Shown: piece after piece, positions 18,319-27,201 of the stretch
Layout of the letters: the number at the start of each line of letters is the position of its first letter
Numbering within the stretch: the first letter of the stretch is position 1
Origin: Lachnospiraceae bacterium
GTDB lineage: Bacteria > Bacillota > Clostridia > Lachnospirales > Lachnospiraceae
Direction of reading: 5' to 3'
Assembly (NCBI GenBank): GCA_017624855.1
Contig: JAGAMF010000005.1
Location: forward strand, 666,188 to 730,187
Length of the DNA: 64,000 bases
Position numbers and translations under genes: made by a program
Notes under the pieces: generated by a model
Told to the model about the DNA's origin: nothing
Databases searched by the model: none
The model's input: the letters and a program-made list of their open reading frames with translations, nothing else

Positions 18319-19539
18319 TTATTTTAATTCGCCAACTTCCTGCATCTTCAGTGCACGAACCTTACATGAGAGACCGAAGAGATTGATAAATCCTTCTGCG
18401 TCATGGTGGTCGTACATATCACCGGTTGTGAATGAAGCAATGCTTTCATTGTAAAGAGTATAAGGAGAGGTTGTACCTGCCTTAATAATGTTACCCTTGT
18501 ACAATTTAAACTTAACTTCACCGGTTACATACTGCTGTGTAGACTCGATAAATGCCTGAAGCGCTTCACGAATAGGTGTAAACCACTTTCCTTCATATAC
18601 GATATCGGCAAATTTGTTACCTAAGTCTTTCTTTAATGTGTATGTATCTCTGTCGAGGATTAATTCTTCCAACTGCTGATGTGCTTCGTAGAGAATGGTT
18701 CCGCCCGGTGTTTCGTATACACCACGAGACTTCATACCTACTACACGGTTTTCAACGATATCAACAATACCGATACCGTGCTTTCCGCCAAGCTTGTTTA
18801 ATTCACGAATGATATCGGAAACCTTCATAGCCTTGCCGTTGATTGCAGTGGGAACACCCTTTTCAAAAGAAATGCTTACATATTCGCCTTCATCGGGAGC
18901 CTTCTCGGGAGTTGTGCCGAGAACCAAAAGGTGATCGTAGTTAGGCTCGTTAGCGGGATCTTCCAATTCAAGACCTTCATGGCTGATATGCCAGATGTTA
19001 CGGTCACGGCTGTAGCTGCTGTCAGCTGAGAAAGGAAGGTGGATGCCGTGAGCTTCACAGTATTCGATTTCTGATTCACGGGAATCCATTGTCCACTTAT
19101 CGTTACGCCATGCAGCGATAATCTTTAAATCGGGAGCAAGTGCTTTGATACCAAGTTCGAAACGAATCTGGTCGTTACCCTTACCTGTTGCACCGTGGCA
19201 GATAGCAGTAGCGCCTTCTTTACGAGCGATTTCAACCAATCTCTTAGCAATAACGGGTCTTGCCATTGATGTACCGAGAAGGTATTTATTCTCATATACA
19301 GCATGAGCCTGTACACAGGGAACGATGTATTCGTCACAGAATTCATCGATTACATCTTCGATGTAGAGCTTCTCTGCACCGCTTAACTTTGCACGTTCCT
19401 CAAGTCCGTCAAGTTCGCTTTCCTGACCGCAGTCGATACATACGCAGATAACTTCGTAGTCAAAATTCTCTTTTAACCAGGGAATAATGGCTGTGGTATC
19501 CAGACCACCGGAATATGCCAAAACAACTTTTTCTTTCAT
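18319..19539 (-). CDS. argG: Argininosuccinate synthase
   Basis: 406 residues from the ATG with AGGAGGATAAAAAA upstream on the minus strand; a longer frame adds nine residues without an RBS. The ATP pyrophosphatase motif AYSGGLDTT is at the N-terminus, with [11 protein letters not shown] and [13 protein letters not shown] further on. It joins citrulline and aspartate using ATP, the penultimate step of arginine synthesis. argH, which normally follows, is not present here. It is divergent from the GNAT-argJ-argB-argD operon, and the shared intergenic region carries ArgR-like boxes. Confidence 0.96.
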   Translation of the reverse strand: MKEKVVLAYSGGLDTTAIIPWLKENFDYEVICVCIDCGQESELDGLEERAKLSGAEKLYIEDVIDEFCDEYIVPCVQAHAVYENKYLLGTSMARPVIAKRLVEIARKEGATAICHGATGKGNDQIRFELGIKALAPDLKIIAAWRNDKWTMDSRESEIEYCEAHGIHLPFSADSSYSRDRNIWHISHEGLELEDPANEPNYDHLLVLGTTPEKAPDEGEYVSISFEKGVPTAINGKAMKVSDIIRELNKLGGKHGIGIVDIVENRVVGMKSRGVYETPGGTILYEAHQQLEELILDRDTYTLKKDLGNKFADIVYEGKWFTPIREALQAFIESTQQYVTGEVKFKLYKGNIIKAGTTSPYTLYNESIASFTTGDMYDHHDAEGFINLFGLSCKVRALKMQEVGELK

Positions 19540-19583
19540 TTTTTTATCCTCCTGAAATTTAATCATACATGTTCAACAAACCT

Positions 19584-19612
19584 AATATACAACACTATTT
19601 CCCTAAAATCAA
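19584..19612 (-). promoter_or_regulatory. argG promoter
   Basis: On the minus strand, a -35 TTGATT (19607-19612) and a -10 TATATT (19584-19589) are separated by 17 bp. The ArgR-like boxes begin about 20 bp upstream of this -35. Confidence 0.6.
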
Positions 19613-19631
19613 GGATATTTTTAAAAAAGAT

Positions 19632-19685
19632 TGCATAAAAATGCATAAAATAATGTATAAAATGCAAATTTATGCATAATATGCA
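19632..19685. promoter_or_regulatory. Three ArgR-like operators (ARG boxes)
   Basis: TGCATAAAAATGCA (19632-19645), TGTATAAAATGCA (19654-19666) and TGCATAATATGCA (19673-19685) are spaced roughly two helical turns apart. They match the AT-rich TG(A/C)AT-N4-AT(G/T)CA palindrome bound by arginine repressors and lie between argG and the GNAT-argJBD operon, where ArgR control is expected. Confidence 0.75.
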
Positions 19686-19714
19686 AAAGAAATGAATATT
19701 TTTCGAAAAAATGC

Positions 19715-19742
19715 TAGACTTTTTTGAAAATAGTGTTATGAT
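19715..19742 (+). promoter_or_regulatory. Candidate promoter of the GNAT-argJ-argB-argD operon
   Basis: TAGACT (19715-19720) and TATGAT (19737-19742) with a 16-bp spacer, about 80 bases before the first gene. Imperfect -35; the call rests mostly on position. Confidence 0.45.
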
Positions 19743-19789
19743 ATCAATGATATATTCGGAAAACATACTTTATTTATAAGTGCATGGAA

Positions 19790-19803
19790 TGCATTTTTAT
19801 GCA
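19790..19803. promoter_or_regulatory. Fourth ArgR-like box in the operon leader
   Basis: TGCATTTTTATGCA is the exact reverse complement of the box at 19632-19645. It lies just upstream of the Shine-Dalgarno of the first gene, downstream of the candidate promoter, suiting repression by blocking elongation or DNA looping with the upstream boxes. Confidence 0.7.
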
Positions 19804-19824
19804 TCCTTTGACATCGGAGGATAA

Positions 19825-20289
19825 ATGGAAGATAAGAATAAGGTTATCATTCGGGTTATGACACCGGAGGATTATGACCAGATAAAAGAATTATGGTTAA
19901 GCATCAAAGGATTTGTCATCCGAAGCGTGGACGATTCCCGCGAAGGCGTTGAGGCCTTTTTACGACGAAATCCTACAACCAGTGCGGTGGCGGAGGTAAA
20001 CGGCGAAATCGTAGGCGGAATTCTTTGCGGGCATGACGGGCGACGCGGTTGCATGTATCATGTGTGTGTAAGAGAGGATCATCGTATGCAGGGTATCGGT
20101 AAGCAGATGGTAGTGTTTTGCATGGATGCATTGCGAAGAGAGAAAATCAATAAGGTTTCGCTGATTGCTTTTACAAGGAACGATATAGGTAACCGTTTCT
20201 GGAACCAAATCGGCTGGACCAAAAGAGAAGATTTAAATTATTACGATTTTACTTTAAATAAAGAAAATATTGAGAAGTTTAATCAGTAA
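19825..20289 (+). CDS. GNAT N-acetyltransferase, first gene of the arginine operon
   Basis: 154 residues with CGGAGG 6 bases upstream. The acetyl-CoA motif VREDHRMQGIGKQM (R-x-x-G-x-G type) and ARNDIGNRFWNQIGW-like end (FTRNDIGNRFWNQIGW) are typical. Its place directly ahead of argJ, behind the ArgR boxes, suggests a role linked to arginine synthesis, possibly as a short N-acetylglutamate synthase or an accessory to ArgJ. It lacks the kinase-like domain of classical ArgA. The sequence alone does not show the acceptor. Confidence 0.8.
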   Translation: MEDKNKVIIRVMTPEDYDQIKELWLSIKGFVIRSVDDSREGVEAFLRRNPTTSAVAEVNGEIVGGILCGHDGRRGCMYHVCVREDHRMQGIGKQMVVFCMDALRREKINKVSLIAFTRNDIGNRFWNQIGWTKREDLNYYDFTLNKENIEKFNQ

Positions 20290-20359
20290 CAACGAAAAAA
20301 TAAAACATACATAAATAATGAAGAATTTGTCCAAGTGACAGTTCGGAACGGAGGAATAT

Positions 20360-21583
20360 ATGGAAATGATAAAAGGCGGTGTAACCGCGGCAAAAGGATT
20401 TGAGGCAGCAGGCGTGGAAGCCGGCATTAAATATAAGAACAGAAAAGATATGGCACTGGTTTACAGTGCTACACCCTGTAAGGCGGCAGGCACTTTTACG
20501 ACCAATGTGGTAAAAGCGGCGCCCGTGTTATGGGATAAGGATATTGTGGACAATTCACCCGCAGTACATGCGGTTGTGGTAAATGCAGGTATTGCCAATG
20601 CCTGTACGGGTAAGCAGGGCTATGCATATTGTAAGGAGACTGCGGAAGTGGCATCCAAGGCATTGAATGTGCCGGAGGATTCCGTATTGGTGGCTTCTAC
20701 CGGTGTAATCGGTATGCAGCTTCCCATGGACCGCATTGCGGCCGGTGTTGAGAAACTTGCCGGAGCAAAGAAGGAAGGTTTGGAAGCGGGCCTTATGGCA
20801 GCAGAAGCCATTATGACTACCGATACCGTATCCAAGGAAGTGGCAGTAACTTTTGAGATTGACGGTGTAACCGTAACCATGGGTGGTATGTGTAAGGGTA
20901 GCGGTATGATTCATCCCAATATGTGCACCATGTTAGGTTTTGTAACCACCGATGTTGCCATTAGCAAGGAACTTCTTACCAAGGCATTAAAAGAAGATGT
21001 GGTTGATACTTTTAACATGATTTCCGTAGACGGGGATACTTCCACAAACGATACATTACTGGTGCTCGCCAACGGTTGTGCAGGCAATGTAGAAATTACT
21101 GCAGAAGATGAAAATTATGCGAAGTTTAAGGAAGCGCTTCACTATGTAAATATGACCCTTGCCAAGAAGATGGCAGGAGACGGCGAAGGCGCAACAGCGC
21201 TTTTTGAAACCAAGGTAATCAATGCAAAGACCAAGGAAGATGCAAGAATCTTAGCTAAGTCTGTTATTTGCTCAAGCCTTACCAAGGCGGCAATTTTTGG
21301 CCATGATGCAAACTGGGGAAGAATTCTTTGTGCGTTGGGATATTCCGGAGCTCAGTTTGAACCCGAGAATTTGGAACTGTTCTTCCAAGGCGGCGGAAAG
21401 AGCATTCAGATTTACAAAGACGGTGTTGCTACCAATTACAGCGAAGAAGAAGCAACCGTTATTCTTTCACAGCCTGAAGTAACCGTGTTGGTAGATATGA
21501 AGTGCGGTACAGAAGAAGCTACAGCTTGGGGTTGTGATTTGAGCTATGACTATGTTAAAATTAACGCGGACTATCGTTCGTGA
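20360..21583 (+). CDS. argJ: Bifunctional ornithine acetyltransferase / N-acetylglutamate synthase
   Basis: 407 residues with CGGAGG before the ATG. ArgJ is cut autocatalytically before a conserved Thr, which becomes the N-terminal nucleophile of the beta chain; here it is Thr190 in HPNMCTMLGF (usual context is MATML, so Cys replaces Ala at the cut). Other landmarks are TPCKAAGTFTTNVVKAAPV, STGVIG and GHDANWGRI. It recycles the acetyl group from N-acetylornithine to glutamate and, when bifunctional, also uses acetyl-CoA. argC is missing from its usual place upstream. Confidence 0.95.
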   Translation: MEMIKGGVTAAKGFEAAGVEAGIKYKNRKDMALVYSATPCKAAGTFTTNVVKAAPVLWDKDIVDNSPAVHAVVVNAGIANACTGKQGYAYCKETAEVASKALNVPEDSVLVASTGVIGMQLPMDRIAAGVEKLAGAKKEGLEAGLMAAEAIMTTDTVSKEVAVTFEIDGVTVTMGGMCKGSGMIHPNMCTMLGFVTTDVAISKELLTKALKEDVVDTFNMISVDGDTSTNDTLLVLANGCAGNVEITAEDENYAKFKEALHYVNMTLAKKMAGDGEGATALFETKVINAKTKEDARILAKSVICSSLTKAAIFGHDANWGRILCALGYSGAQFEPENLELFFQGGGKSIQIYKDGVATNYSEEEATVILSQPEVTVLVDMKCGTEEATAWGCDLSYDYVKINADYRS

Positions 21584-21638
21584 TTTTTAGATAAAAGAGT
21601 ACAGAACATTCTCGAAAACGAAAGGCAAGGTAAAAGCA

Positions 21639-22535
21639 ATGGAAAAAGATATGGAACAGTTATTGGCGAAGGCGAATGTCTTAATTGAAGCCCTTCCCTA
21701 TATTCAGAAATATAACCGTAAAATTATTGTGGTAAAATACGGCGGCAGCGCTATGACCGATGTGGAATTGCAGAAGAAAGTAATTGCCGATGTTACCCTT
21801 TTAAAACTGGTTGGATTTAAGCCCATCATCGTACATGGCGGCGGTAAGGAAATCAGCCGTTGGGTAGACAAGGTTGGTAAGACTCCCGAATTCGTAAACG
21901 GTCTTCGTGTTACCGATGCGGAAACCATGGAAATTGCGGAAATGGTACTTGGCAAGGTAAATAAAAGCCTCGTATCCATGGTGCAGGAACTTGGGGTTAA
22001 AGCGGTTGGTATCAGCGGTAAAGACGGCGGCCTTTTAAAAGTGGATAAAAAATATTCCGATGGCAAAGACATTGGTTTTGTAGGCGATATTAAGTCCGTA
22101 GATACCAAGATTTTATATGATTTATTGGAAAAGGATTTCCTTCCCATCGTAGCACCCATCGGTTTGGACGATAACTTCCAGAGCTATAACATCAATGCAG
22201 ATGATGCGGCATGTGAAATTGCAAAGGCAGTCGGTGCGGAGAAATTGGCTTTCTTAACGGATATTGAAGGCCTTTACAGAGATATTAACGATAAGAGTTC
22301 TTTTATTTCAAGAATCAGTGCATCTCAGGCTCATGAGCTGATTAACAGCGGAATTATCGGCGGCGGTATGCTTCCTAAGTTGAATAACTGTACATCGGCA
22401 ATTGAAAGCGGCGTAAGCAGAGTACATATTTTGGATGGCCGTATGCCTCATTGCCTTTTACTTGAAATCTTTACCAAGAAGGGTATCGGAACCGCTATTA
22501 TTGCAGATGAAGATCCTTTAAATTACGAAAACTAG
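21639..22535 (+). CDS. argB: Acetylglutamate kinase
   Basis: 298 residues. N-terminal KYGGSAM, the GGGKEIS substrate loop ([11 protein letters not shown]), [14 protein letters not shown] and the C-terminal [14 protein letters not shown] are all conserved. It phosphorylates N-acetylglutamate with ATP in the second step of the acetylated arginine pathway. An N-terminal helix before the kinase core is of the kind linked to arginine feedback inhibition in hexameric enzymes. Second arg gene of the operon, 55 bases after argJ. Confidence 0.96.
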   Translation: MEKDMEQLLAKANVLIEALPYIQKYNRKIIVVKYGGSAMTDVELQKKVIADVTLLKLVGFKPIIVHGGGKEISRWVDKVGKTPEFVNGLRVTDAETMEIAEMVLGKVNKSLVSMVQELGVKAVGISGKDGGLLKVDKKYSDGKDIGFVGDIKSVDTKILYDLLEKDFLPIVAPIGLDDNFQSYNINADDAACEIAKAVGAEKLAFLTDIEGLYRDINDKSSFISRISASQAHELINSGIIGGGMLPKLNNCTSAIESGVSRVHILDGRMPHCLLLEIFTKKGIGTAIIADEDPLNYEN

Positions 22536-22591
22536 ATTTGACATAAAGCAGGTAACTTACTTTTAAGTCCGGCTTTGGAATGGAGATAATT

Positions 22592-23782
22592 ATGCAGAAC
22601 ATAATCAATGAAGCAGAGTCGGTTCTGCTCCACACATATAACCGTTTTCAGGTGGTTTTTGACCATGCTGACGGTGTTTGCTTATATGATACAAACGGCA
22701 AGGAATATTTGGATTTTGTGTCCGGTATCGGTGTGTTTGCCTTGGGATATAATAACAAGGAGTACAACGATGCCTTAAAAGCACAGATTGATAAAATCAT
22801 GCACACTTCCAATTATTATTATAACGAGCCGGCTATTTCGGCAGCCAAAGCTCTTACCAAGGCTGCTCAGCTTGACCGCGTATTCTTTACCAACAGCGGT
22901 GCGGAAGCAGTGGAAGGGGCCATTAAAGCAGCAAGAAAGTATGCTTATAACAAGGACGGAAATACCGACCATGAAATCATTGCGCTGGAACATTCTTTCC
23001 ACGGAAGAACCATGGGCGCTTTGTCGGTAACCGGAACACCGAAATATCGAGAAGCTTTTCAGCCCATGATCGGTAATATTAAATTTGCGGAAATGAATGA
23101 TTTTGACAGCGTGCTTTCGCAGGTAACGGATAAAACCTGTGCCATTATTATGGAGACTGTTCAGGGTGAAGGCGGAATCACTCCCGCAACAGAGGAGTTT
23201 CTGAAAAAAGTTCGTGCTCTTTGCGACGAAAAGGATATTTTATTGATTTTAGACGAAGTACAGTGTGGTATGGGAAGAACCGGATACATGTTTGCGTGGC
23301 AGAAATTCGGTGTTCGCCCTGATATCATGACCGTTGCCAAGGCATTGGGAAGCGGTGTGCCGGTAGGCGCGTTTCTTATGACGCAGAAGGTGGCGGATTC
23401 CTCATTGGTAGCCGGTGATCATGGCAGTACTTACGGCGGTAATCCTTTTGTGGGTGCAGCCATTACCAAGGTGTTTGAAATTTTTGAAAAAGAAGATATC
23501 TGTGGCCATGTACAGAAGGTTGGCGCATATTTGGAGAGCGAGCTGGATAAAATAGCGGCTAAATACGATATGATTGAATTGCGTAGAGGTGCAGGTCTCA
23601 TGCAGGGCCTTGTATGCAAGGAACCTGTTGCGGCAATCATAAATACGGCATTGTCAAAAGGCCTTGTGTTGATTAATGCGGGAACCAATATCATTCGTTT
23701 CCTTCCTCCCCTTGTAATTACAGAGGCGGATGTTGACCGTATGATTAAAATTTTGGATGAAGCGTTTGCTGCGAATGCATAA
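22592..23782 (+). CDS. argD: Acetylornithine aminotransferase
   Basis: 396 residues from ATG 22592, 6 bases after TGGAG; an in-frame ATG at 22580 overlaps that RBS. Class III PLP aminotransferase: FTNSGAEAVEGAIKAAR, HSFHGRTMG, ILDEVQCGMGRTG and the PLP-binding Lys250 (TVAKALGSG). It converts N-acetylglutamate semialdehyde to N-acetylornithine with glutamate. Last arg gene of the operon; the solute-binding-protein gene starts 19 bases later and may be read through. Confidence 0.95.
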   Translation: MQNIINEAESVLLHTYNRFQVVFDHADGVCLYDTNGKEYLDFVSGIGVFALGYNNKEYNDALKAQIDKIMHTSNYYYNEPAISAAKALTKAAQLDRVFFTNSGAEAVEGAIKAARKYAYNKDGNTDHEIIALEHSFHGRTMGALSVTGTPKYREAFQPMIGNIKFAEMNDFDSVLSQVTDKTCAIIMETVQGEGGITPATEEFLKKVRALCDEKDILLILDEVQCGMGRTGYMFAWQKFGVRPDIMTVAKALGSGVPVGAFLMTQKVADSSLVAGDHGSTYGGNPFVGAAITKVFEIFEKEDICGHVQKVGAYLESELDKIAAKYDMIELRRGAGLMQGLVCKEPVAAIINTALSKGLVLINAGTNIIRFLPPLVITEADVDRMIKILDEAFAANA

Positions 23783-23801
23783 GTGAAAAAGGAATAAAAG
23801 T

Positions 23802-25271
23802 ATGACAAAAAAGATACTTTCCATTATTCTCATTTGCTGTATTGTTTTATTGGCGGTGAGTGTGGGGACTTATGTGCCCCGTTCCGGTGAGAATAATTTA
23901 AGTGATAAAGATACGCACAGCATCATTGTGTGGTATACGGATGAAGCCATGGAGCCTTATATGAATGAGGCGGCCATTGCATATCAGGAAAAGACGGGAA
24001 TCGCCGTAAGTGTAAAATTAATTTCCGGATTGGAATATCTAGAGAGTATTCAGGAAGCAAGTCTCCATACGGAGGAAGGCCCGGATGCATATATTGTAAA
24101 CAGTGATTCTTTGGAAAAAGCTAGATTGGCAGGACTTGCTTCTGTTGTAGAAGATCCCGAAGGAGTTTTGACAACGGATTGCTTTCCTCAGGTTGCTTTA
24201 AATGCAGTTACTTATAATGATAAGCTGTTGGGGTATCCTTTTACCTATGAAACCACCGGTTTCTTTTATAATGATACCTATTTGACGGAAATGGCAGAAA
24301 AAGCCATCGAAGCTGCGCGGGATACGGAAGCGGGTGAAGAAGCCATGGAAGAGTTGGAAGAAGGCGAAGAACCCGTATCGGAAGTGAGTTCTGAGGATAT
24401 TCCGGCGGAAGAAACCATAACCGAAGAGGCAGTAGAGAATAAAAAAGAAGAAATATTCCCGAAGTCTTTGGTGGGACTTTTGGAATTTGCCAATTCATAC
24501 GACCCGGCAGAGAATATGGAAACTTTCTTGCTCTGGGATGTGGCCGATGTAATGTATAACTATGGTTTTGCCGGTGCATACATGAATGTGGGCGGAACTT
24601 ATGGTGATAGCAGAGATGAAATTAACATTTATAATACGGATGCAATGTACTGTTTGTCCGTATATCAGGATTTTAACCAGTTCTTCTCCATTGATGCAAC
24701 GGAAGTGGATTATGAAAGCGTAGAAGCGGATTTTGTAAGCGGTAAAATCATGTTTACCATTGGCGGTAGCAATATGATGAATACCATTGAGCAGGCCAAG
24801 GCTGACGGAACTTTTACCGGTGAGTACGGTGTGGCGTCTATTGAGATGTTGAATGCGACTTTGGAGTATAAGCCTTTATCCGTGACTACGGTTGTTGTTG
24901 TGAATGAATACAGCGAGAAGCAGGAAGTTGCCGAGGATTTTGCACGGTTTATATCATGCGAATATGCTGAAAACATATACAGCCGCTCCGGTAAGCTGAG
25001 CGCTCACTACATGGAAACATATCCGGTGGCAGCAATGGAAAATATGATGCATTGTTATGAAAACAGTGTTTCTCTTCCTAAAATTGTTGAAAACAGTAAC
25101 TATTGGATTCTTGCGGAAATGTGTTATACCAATATTTGGGACGGAAGTGATGTAAATGCAGAATTGATGTCTCTCTCAGCTCAGGTAAAGAAAGAAATCA
25201 GCGGTGAGGAAACCAATGAATCGCCTCTGGAAACTCCGGTAGTAACAGAGAGTTATATAAAAGAAGAATAA
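23802..25271 (+). CDS. Extracellular solute-binding protein (family 1) with an acidic insert
   Basis: 489 residues. A hydrophobic N-terminal segment (about 4-24) could be a signal peptide or anchor, but there is no lipobox Cys in the right place (the CC at 12-13 lies inside the hydrophobic core). The fold is MalE-like: IIVWYTDEAMEPYMNEAAIAY, an EGPDAYIVNSD segment, GYPFTYETTGFFYND, and a C-terminal SKL-type end. Between FFYND and FPKSLVGLLEF lies a low-complexity Glu-rich insert (about residues 165-222), not normal for this fold. No ABC permease or ATPase is nearby, so the import partner is unknown. It follows argD by 19 bases. Confidence 0.8.
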   Translation: MTKKILSIILICCIVLLAVSVGTYVPRSGENNLSDKDTHSIIVWYTDEAMEPYMNEAAIAYQEKTGIAVSVKLISGLEYLESIQEASLHTEEGPDAYIVNSDSLEKARLAGLASVVEDPEGVLTTDCFPQVALNAVTYNDKLLGYPFTYETTGFFYNDTYLTEMAEKAIEAARDTEAGEEAMEELEEGEEPVSEVSSEDIPAEETITEEAVENKKEEIFPKSLVGLLEFANSYDPAENMETFLLWDVADVMYNYGFAGAYMNVGGTYGDSRDEINIYNTDAMYCLSVYQDFNQFFSIDATEVDYESVEADFVSGKIMFTIGGSNMMNTIEQAKADGTFTGEYGVASIEMLNATLEYKPLSVTTVVVVNEYSEKQEVAEDFARFISCEYAENIYSRSGKLSAHYMETYPVAAMENMMHCYENSVSLPKIVENSNYWILAEMCYTNIWDGSDVNAELMSLSAQVKKEISGEETNESPLETPVVTESYIKEE

Positions 25272-25326
25272 AGAATAAAACCGATTGTTTTGTGCACACT
25301 AGAATAATAAATTTGGGAGGTATGAA

Positions 25327-25755
25327 ATGGTCGGTTTTTTGATTGCAATTTTATCAGGGGCGCTTATGAGCGTGCAGGGCGTTTTTAATACGCAGGTAAC
25401 CAAAACCGCAGGTATGTGGCTTGCCGCTGCTTTTGTGCAGTTTACGGCACTTGTTGTTTGCGTGGCGGCTTGGTTAATCAAAGAAAGAACTCCGGTCACA
25501 TCGCTTTTTCTTGTGCAGCCGAAGTATATGTTGCTTGGAGGCGTAATCGGTGCTTTTATAACAATTACGGTAATTAAGGCAATGGAGTTTTTAGGTCCAG
25601 CGAAAGCGGTTATGTTTATTGTGGTGTCTCAGTTGCTTGTTGCTTATGTGATTGAATTGTTCGGAATGTTCGGTGTGGAAAAACAGCCTTTGGAATGGCG
25701 CAGAGTGCTTGGAATGGCCATTGCAATTGCGGGGGTTATTCTTTTTAAATGGTAA
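25327..25755 (+). CDS. DMT-family (DUF606/YdcZ-like) membrane protein
   Basis: 142 residues, about four to five membrane helices, with GGGAGG upstream. LIAILSGALMSVQGVFNTQVTK at the start and RVLGMAIAIAGVILFKW at the end match the half-size DUF606 transporters, which act as dimers or as tandem genes. Only a single copy is present. The substrate is unknown. Confidence 0.82.
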   Translation: MVGFLIAILSGALMSVQGVFNTQVTKTAGMWLAAAFVQFTALVVCVAAWLIKERTPVTSLFLVQPKYMLLGGVIGAFITITVIKAMEFLGPAKAVMFIVVSQLLVAYVIELFGMFGVEKQPLEWRRVLGMAIAIAGVILFKW

Positions 25756-25884
25756 AATATTTGTCGCTTGAAATAGGGAAATTTTTAGGTATTTTATCTT
25801 GTAATCAGGGATGATTTACATTAAACTGAAAATAGCGGTCAGTTTGAGGGACTTTTGTGCAATGCATGAAAGGAGACTGACAAA

Positions 25885-26475
25885 ATGAATAAAAAAATAT
25901 GCACATATTTCGGACTGATTTTTCTTGCGGCAGTGGTTATATCCGCATGCGGAAAGGATGAATTGCTGTTGGAACAATCTTCTGAGGCAGGTTTAAGCGA
26001 GGACCGGGAAACCGATGCTTTTGCCGATGGAATTGTTTTGCCGACGGAAGCTGTCCAAGAAGAGTTTGCGGCAAATATTTGCGTTCATGTTTGCGGCGCG
26101 GTAGAAGTGCCGGGTGTTTATGAATTGCCGGTGGGCAGCAGGATTTATGAGGCGGTGGATGCGGCAGGTGGTTTTGACGAAGAAGCGGACCGTGAGGCTG
26201 TTAATCTGGTGGAAGGAATCGAAGACGGCGAACAGATTCGAATCCCTTTTATCGGAGAAATCGATTACAATCCGGGAAGTGGATTAATCGATATAAATAC
26301 CGCAGATATGGATGACTTGTGTGAAATTCCCGGAATCGGAGAGAGCAGGGCGCAGGCAATCATTAAATACCGAGAGTCCCAAGGCGGATTTAAATCAAAA
26401 GAGGAGCTTATGCAGGTCCCCGGGATAAAAGAAGGCATATACGGCAGAATCAGTTCTTATGTAGAATGTAAATAA
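25885..26475 (+). CDS. comEA: ComEA-like competence lipoprotein (SLBB + helix-hairpin-helix)
   Basis: 196 residues with AAGGAGAC upstream. The lipobox VISAC (Cys about 23) indicates a lipoprotein rather than the transmembrane anchor of B. subtilis ComEA. Residues about 55-115 form an SLBB domain (ICVHVCGAVEVPGVYELPVGSRIYEAV), followed by INTADMDDLCEIPGIGESRAQAII and a second HhH to residue 195. ComEA binds incoming double-stranded DNA at the cell surface. comEC lies 3.2 kb downstream, after a two-component system and a GerMN lipoprotein. Confidence 0.88.
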   Translation: MNKKICTYFGLIFLAAVVISACGKDELLLEQSSEAGLSEDRETDAFADGIVLPTEAVQEEFAANICVHVCGAVEVPGVYELPVGSRIYEAVDAAGGFDEEADREAVNLVEGIEDGEQIRIPFIGEIDYNPGSGLIDINTADMDDLCEIPGIGESRAQAIIKYRESQGGFKSKEELMQVPGIKEGIYGRISSYVECK

Positions 26476-26511
26476 TATACGGTGTAAGAGGAAACACATA
26501 CGGAGGTAAAA

Positions 26512-27195
26512 ATGGGTAACAAAGTTTTGGTTGTAGATGATGAGAAATTAATTGTAAAAGGATTGAAATTCAGCCTTGAACAGGAAGGCTTTAAGGTAGA
26601 TTGCGCATATGACGGTGAAGAGGCATTGCAGTATGCAAAGAATACGGCTTATGACATTATTTTATTGGATATCATGTTGCCGAAATTGTCCGGTATGGAG
26701 GTTTGCCAGCAGATTCGTGAGTATTCCAATGTCCCCATTATTATGCTTACCGCAAAGGGTGACGATATGGATAAAATCATGGGACTGGAATACGGTGCGG
26801 ATGATTATATTACCAAGCCCTTTAACGTGCTTGAAGTTAAGGCAAGAATGAAGGCGGTAATGCGCCGTCTCGATCCTCCCAAGAAAGGAAATATCAATCT
26901 GATTGTATCAGGCGACATCCGTATGGAGAGAGATTGCAAGAGATTACATATTTGCGGAAAGGAAATCAATGTTACAGCCAAGGAATTTGATGTACTGGAA
27001 TTATTGGTGACCCATCCGGATGAAGTGTACGACAGAGAGAAATTGTTAAGAGCGGTTTGGGGAGAAGATTTCCCCGGCGATGTGCGTACCGTAGATGTGC
27101 ATGTCAGACGTTTACGCGAAAAAATCGAACCGAAAGCCAGTGAACCCAAGTATGTATGCACCAAATGGGGACAGGGATATTACTATAAAGGATGA
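26512..27195 (+). CDS. OmpR-family response regulator
   Basis: 227 residues with CGGAGG upstream. Receiver domain with DDE at 9-11, phosphoacceptor Asp53 (LLDIMLP) and Lys (YITKPF), followed by a winged-helix domain (VTAKEFDVLELLVTHP, VRTVDVHVRRLREKIE, KWGQGYYYKG). PhoB/WalR-type transcription factor activated by the kinase encoded 6 bases downstream. The target genes cannot be inferred, but the operon mates (GerMN lipoprotein, comEC) may be among them. Confidence 0.92.
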   Translation: MGNKVLVVDDEKLIVKGLKFSLEQEGFKVDCAYDGEEALQYAKNTAYDIILLDIMLPKLSGMEVCQQIREYSNVPIIMLTAKGDDMDKIMGLEYGADDYITKPFNVLEVKARMKAVMRRLDPPKKGNINLIVSGDIRMERDCKRLHICGKEINVTAKEFDVLELLVTHPDEVYDREKLLRAVWGEDFPGDVRTVDVHVRRLREKIEPKASEPKYVCTKWGQGYYYKG

Positions 27196-27201
27196 TAAAA
27201 C

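Noticed and set aside
25823-25846. AAACTG...CAGTTT inverted repeat before comEA as a riboswitch or terminator
   Set aside because: Only a 6-7 bp stem, no T run and no recognisable aptamer.
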